Under the pieces are notes generated by a model that did not search any database, was not told the origin of the DNA, and was given only the letters and a program-made list of their open reading frames with translations. Positions 60,923 through 64,000 of a stretch of 64,000 bases of DNA are shown here, in pieces. Both the position numbers and the translations under genes were made by a program. Origin of the DNA: Heterobilharzia americana (lineage: Eukaryota; Platyhelminthes; Trematoda; Strigeidida; Schistosomatidae); contig OX104130.1 in NCBI GenBank assembly GCA_944470555.2, forward strand, positions 42,937,491-43,001,490, written 5' to 3'. Positions within the stretch are counted from its first letter, which is position 1, and every line of letters starts with the position of its first letter.

Positions 60923-61020
60923 TATGGGCTCCCAGCCCCCTGTCCTCAAACAACACATCATCTCTCAGAAGACATAACCGCGCTGCCTCTTATCCTTAAG
61001 CAGCGGATCTGAATCTGAAT

Positions 61021-61639
61021 CTCTAATAGACTTCTAAAGCTGTAGACACAGAGTCAACTGTCCACGCTATCCCGCGAGGCGTTGTGTTATGTTACGTCAC
61101 CTGGTCACAATCATCTAACCGACTAGTACATGCTTGTCGTTATAGTCGAACGATTTATCAGACGTAGGATTCCCGCTTCTCCGCCCAATTGTGTTCCCTC
61201 CTGGTCTGATACCAGTGCGCTTTCAGCAAAATTAGGAACTGCCGGTTGCCCCCTCACTTCTTTCAAAGTTGCATGTGGAGAACCATCTAGTTAATTGAAC
61301 TACCAAGTTATTGCTGCTAAAAAGGCAAGTAAAAATCCACTGAATTATTCGGAGCTGGTATGGTGGGAGGAGATAAGTATCTGACATTTTAAGCCGTGGA
61401 TTCTTTGAAGAAAATGCCCAAACCAATTTATTTGGAAGTGATACTTCACCTACCTTGAGCTTGAAGCTTGAAATAAGCACCGAAGTAATGCAAATCATGA
61501 CGAATCATGCGGGAATGCACGCTCAGTAAAGTACAAATATGGTAACTTCGTGCATTCACTGACAGTCAGAATGACAACTAAGTTAACAGGTAGTAAGTTC
61601 AGTATTCTGCATTCTACTTTGGGCTTGATTTCATTTTCA
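61021..61639. other. Spacer, nothing recognised
   Basis: Moderate composition, no assigned feature. The minus frame at 61232-61498 has no recognised family. Confidence 0.35.
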
Positions 61640-62750
61640 TATCTAAGAGGCTAACCCTCCAGAATTTCCTGTAAAGGTTAAAGTCCCAATAATGCCGGAC
61701 TCTCGTAGAGCGGGGCTATTGGCTGACGAAAGGTAAGTTGGCGGCCTGATGGGTTGTATCGCCGACATGGCGTATGTAATAGCACTCCAAATTAACCCTC
61801 CCACTATAATTTCCTTTGAAAGAACTGTAAGAACAGACCCTGAGAAATTCACTTTTGCATAACATTGATTAATATCATTTATACTATTCTTAAGTAACTT
61901 CCTTGTGCAAACCCTTCTGTCTACCCTCTCATTTTCTGCCAGCATCAAAATATGAAGGATACTAGATGGGAAGGAGGACCCTGGGATAGTCCAAGACGAT
62001 CTGCGGCGGTTGGAGCACTGCCCGGCTGTTAAAGATTTCAGCCTTGACCTGGAGAAGTGCACGGTAATTTATCTTTGCACACCGGGAGCCATGTAAACCA
62101 GCCATAACCTTTACAGGTGTGCGATCACATAGCACGCATACATATGGACCTAAGACGAAAGTTCCCCGACACACTAAATACCGGTACCAACCATAAGGGA
62201 AAGATGGCAAAGGTGAGTGTCACTGTACACTTTCTAGGAAGCTAGCTTGGAGCCCAAACCTAGGAACTATTTCTCATCGTATTTAAAACTTACGTTAAAC
62301 CTCACTTAGACGTGTTCAACACAACAGCCCCTCTTTGCCAGAAAGAGAAGGTAGTACTTTCGTGAGGGTGCATAGAAGTGCAAGTTGCTGGACCAACAAA
62401 CCAAAAGTATATGCAGTGCCCTAGACAACCCAACCTGTTCTCAATAAACTATCGAACGAAAAGAGACGAACTAATAATAATCCACAAGACCATTCACCAA
62501 GTAGACCACCCCAACAGGGAAACACCATCCGTCCAAAACCGGGAGTCTTACAAAGATCTCCCTCGCATATCCCACCACAGGAAAAAGATGACAGCCAGAC
62601 CCAGCTTTTTCGTCTTTACAGTGTGAGTCTAACAGAGTAGCCAACCAAAATAAGTGGCGAGTCAAATCAGTCGATGCCCTTCAATGACTGCTGGATAGGT
62701 AAATCAGAGCAAAGCATTAATCACCGAAACTAACGGTGAGTAATTGAGTA
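61640..62750 (+). pseudogene. Second non-LTR retrotransposon relic
   Basis: Plus-strand fragments resemble the end of a LINE RT. EDPGIVQDDLRRLEHCPAVK and DFSLDLEKCTVIYL (61973-62083) match the family pattern of a short helix, then W, then FNxxKCKVxHLG. At 62245-62300 AWSPNLGTISHRI and KTYVKPHLDVFNT match the later KxFVRPHLEY pattern. At 62360-62720 a C-terminal domain-like run ends in KSVDAL or SMPFNDCWIG. It is a different sequence from the 57-61 kb LINE. Decayed and without the upstream RT motifs. Confidence 0.5.
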
Positions 62751-62778
62751 TAGGTTTACAAGTCCTTGTATTGTCTTT

Positions 62779-63105
62779 TAGGATTTGTCCTGGTGCGAAC
62801 CTGACGGACGCAAAGACCAATCACTAATTATTCGGACTTGTTATATACCCTCGAATACGAGACCAAGGAAGAACTAAATAGCGTAGTCGGATGGAATAGT
62901 ATATTTGGATGGTTGTGCCAAAATACCGATGCGTTCCAACTAACTGGCTAGAGAGTCGAATACGAGCAGTGCAACGTAACACGACAGCGTGCCAAATGGC
63001 GAGGGTGCTTGACCGGGTGCCTTCAGCTTAGCGAGTCCAGTTAAACTATCAAGGTCAGCATCAATGTCGAAAGTCGTCAAACCCTAAGCTATTGATTTCG
63101 GGGAA
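62779..63105. repeat. Unclassified dispersed repeat, copy B
   Basis: Partner of 21565-21865, in the same orientation. It lies directly after the LINE relic at 61.6-62.7 kb and could be its 3' UTR or an independent element. Confidence 0.6.
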
Positions 63106-64000
63106 GTGTATGACGCTACAGTCCAATCTTAGCATCTCGAATAAGATCTATCCCCTATCTATTTTATTACTGGTTGCACTTGTTTTCATTCCCTTCTGGC
63201 CCTACTTCTCGCACTTTTTATGTAGCGTCTTCCAAACTCAGAACGTATTCCAATAAGACAGACCTAGAACCAAAGGGACCGCCGTCCACTAATTCTGCAA
63301 CACGAAGATCAAAGTTTGAAGTATAGTTTTCGCTCACATGTACTTGCAAGAACAAGAACCACAAAAGCCTAACTTAGCTTTCACGTTGTTCCTCCTATAA
63401 AAAGCCAACCTAAAATTTACAAAGGAGAACCTTCAAACAGACTATCCCTTCCGTGAAAGCGATAAACATATTCAATGTAGAGGCTTCTCAGACTGCCAAA
63501 AAGTGTGCCTGATAGAAGATCATCAGACCTAAAAACCTTAAAGCGACAGTTGAATAACTACAGGCTTCCTCTACCTGCACTATCAATGTCTGATTTAGGC
63601 TGTCACAGTGTTTCTTCTGGGACATGTAGCTGACAGGACCACTTATAAGAAATGCTTTTTAGGTTGAGAACCATATTTCAGTTATGTGTCGGGTTTTTTT
63701 CAAAATATAAAGTGTAAAAATCTGCAAAAGGATTCAGAATACCTTTCCTTAAGGTGTACAATAGTACATAAAATGGGTTGTTCATTGTACAGGTGTCCTT
63801 GAAAAAGGCCACGAAAATGCCTTAGCTCCAAGTATTTTAGTGTGGTTCATTCACTGCGTAAGGAGCTTTTCAATAAGGATTAACCGTGAGTTGTTTCGTA
63901 TTAATGTATGTTTTTAAAGTTACAGTCATTCGTTTTTTCCCGCTGATAATATGGATCAGATGTGATTTTAGGTACTAAATCTCTTTCTGACCTTCCTCTA
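63106..64000. other. Intergenic, nothing recognised
   Basis: AT-rich towards the right edge; no supported gene. Confidence 0.35.

Larger units (their letters stand above)
57020..61020 (+). mobile_element. CR1/Jockey-type non-LTR retrotransposon
   Basis: A roughly 4-kb LINE, less AT-rich than its surroundings. In order: ORF1-like remnants (57180-58212), AP-endonuclease (58222-59245), reverse transcriptase (59460-60500), a C-terminal domain (60540-60922), and a 3' end with tandem CTGAATCT. Frames are interrupted by stops and shifts. The endonuclease has lost sequence, and the RT motif C no longer contains the Asp pair. Similar to the schistosome SR1/CR1-like group; the exact family is unassigned. 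A truncated sister lies at 54137-54338. Both ends are approximate. Confidence 0.88.

Noticed and set aside
61643..62210. Minus-strand frames of 139 and 82 residues
   Set aside because: The plus strand carries the LINE-like RT tail pattern, so these are more likely antisense frames.

Overview
The window is AT-rich, gene-poor animal DNA whose repeat content points to a blood fluke (Schistosoma or a close digenean). The evidence is RTE-type and CR1-type non-LTR retrotransposons with schistosome-like protein remnants, several Penelope-like element (PLE) relics, and short repeats that carry the hammerhead-ribozyme core of the schistosome Sm-alpha SINE/satellite family. There are no bacterial operons, CRISPR arrays or recognisable tRNA/rRNA genes.

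Layout: 0.5-1.7 kb is a PLE relic lacking its catalytic palm. 2.6-6.1 kb is a second PLE relic split by RTE copy 1 (minus strand, 10-bp target duplication). 9.5-13.3 kb is a head-to-tail run of three more PLE relics. 17.26-20.73 kb is RTE copy 2 (plus strand, 13-bp target duplication). 24.6-27.4 kb holds two Sm-alpha-like relics, one with an intact hammerhead core. 29.6-37 kb is unremarkable intergenic DNA. 37.1-38.4 kb is the only convincing intact host gene, a single-exon type II membrane glycosyltransferase of the beta-1,4-galactosyltransferase family on the minus strand. 39.3-42.7 kb is RTE copy 3 (minus). 45.4 kb has a second type of decayed hammerhead and 48 kb a sixth PLE relic. 53.2 kb has a candidate first coding exon and 53.7 kb an inverted terminal-repeat pair. 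57-61 kb is a long CR1-like LINE, with a 5'-truncated relative at 54.1 kb, and 61.6-62.7 kb is a further LINE relic followed by a dispersed repeat shared with 21.6 kb.

The glycosyltransferase carries Leu at the position that in vertebrate beta4-GalT1 is the donor-selecting Tyr289. That suggests UDP-GalNAc use and LacdiNAc synthesis, which would fit schistosome glycobiology. The mobile elements are dead in place, but they record useful history. All three RTE copies share one in-frame stop, so they probably moved in trans. Copy 2 is a mosaic that is almost identical to copy 1 in its 5' half and to copy 3 in its 3' half, while each copy keeps its own flanks; this looks like gene conversion between inverted copies. 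All similarity statements come from reading by eye; no search was run.
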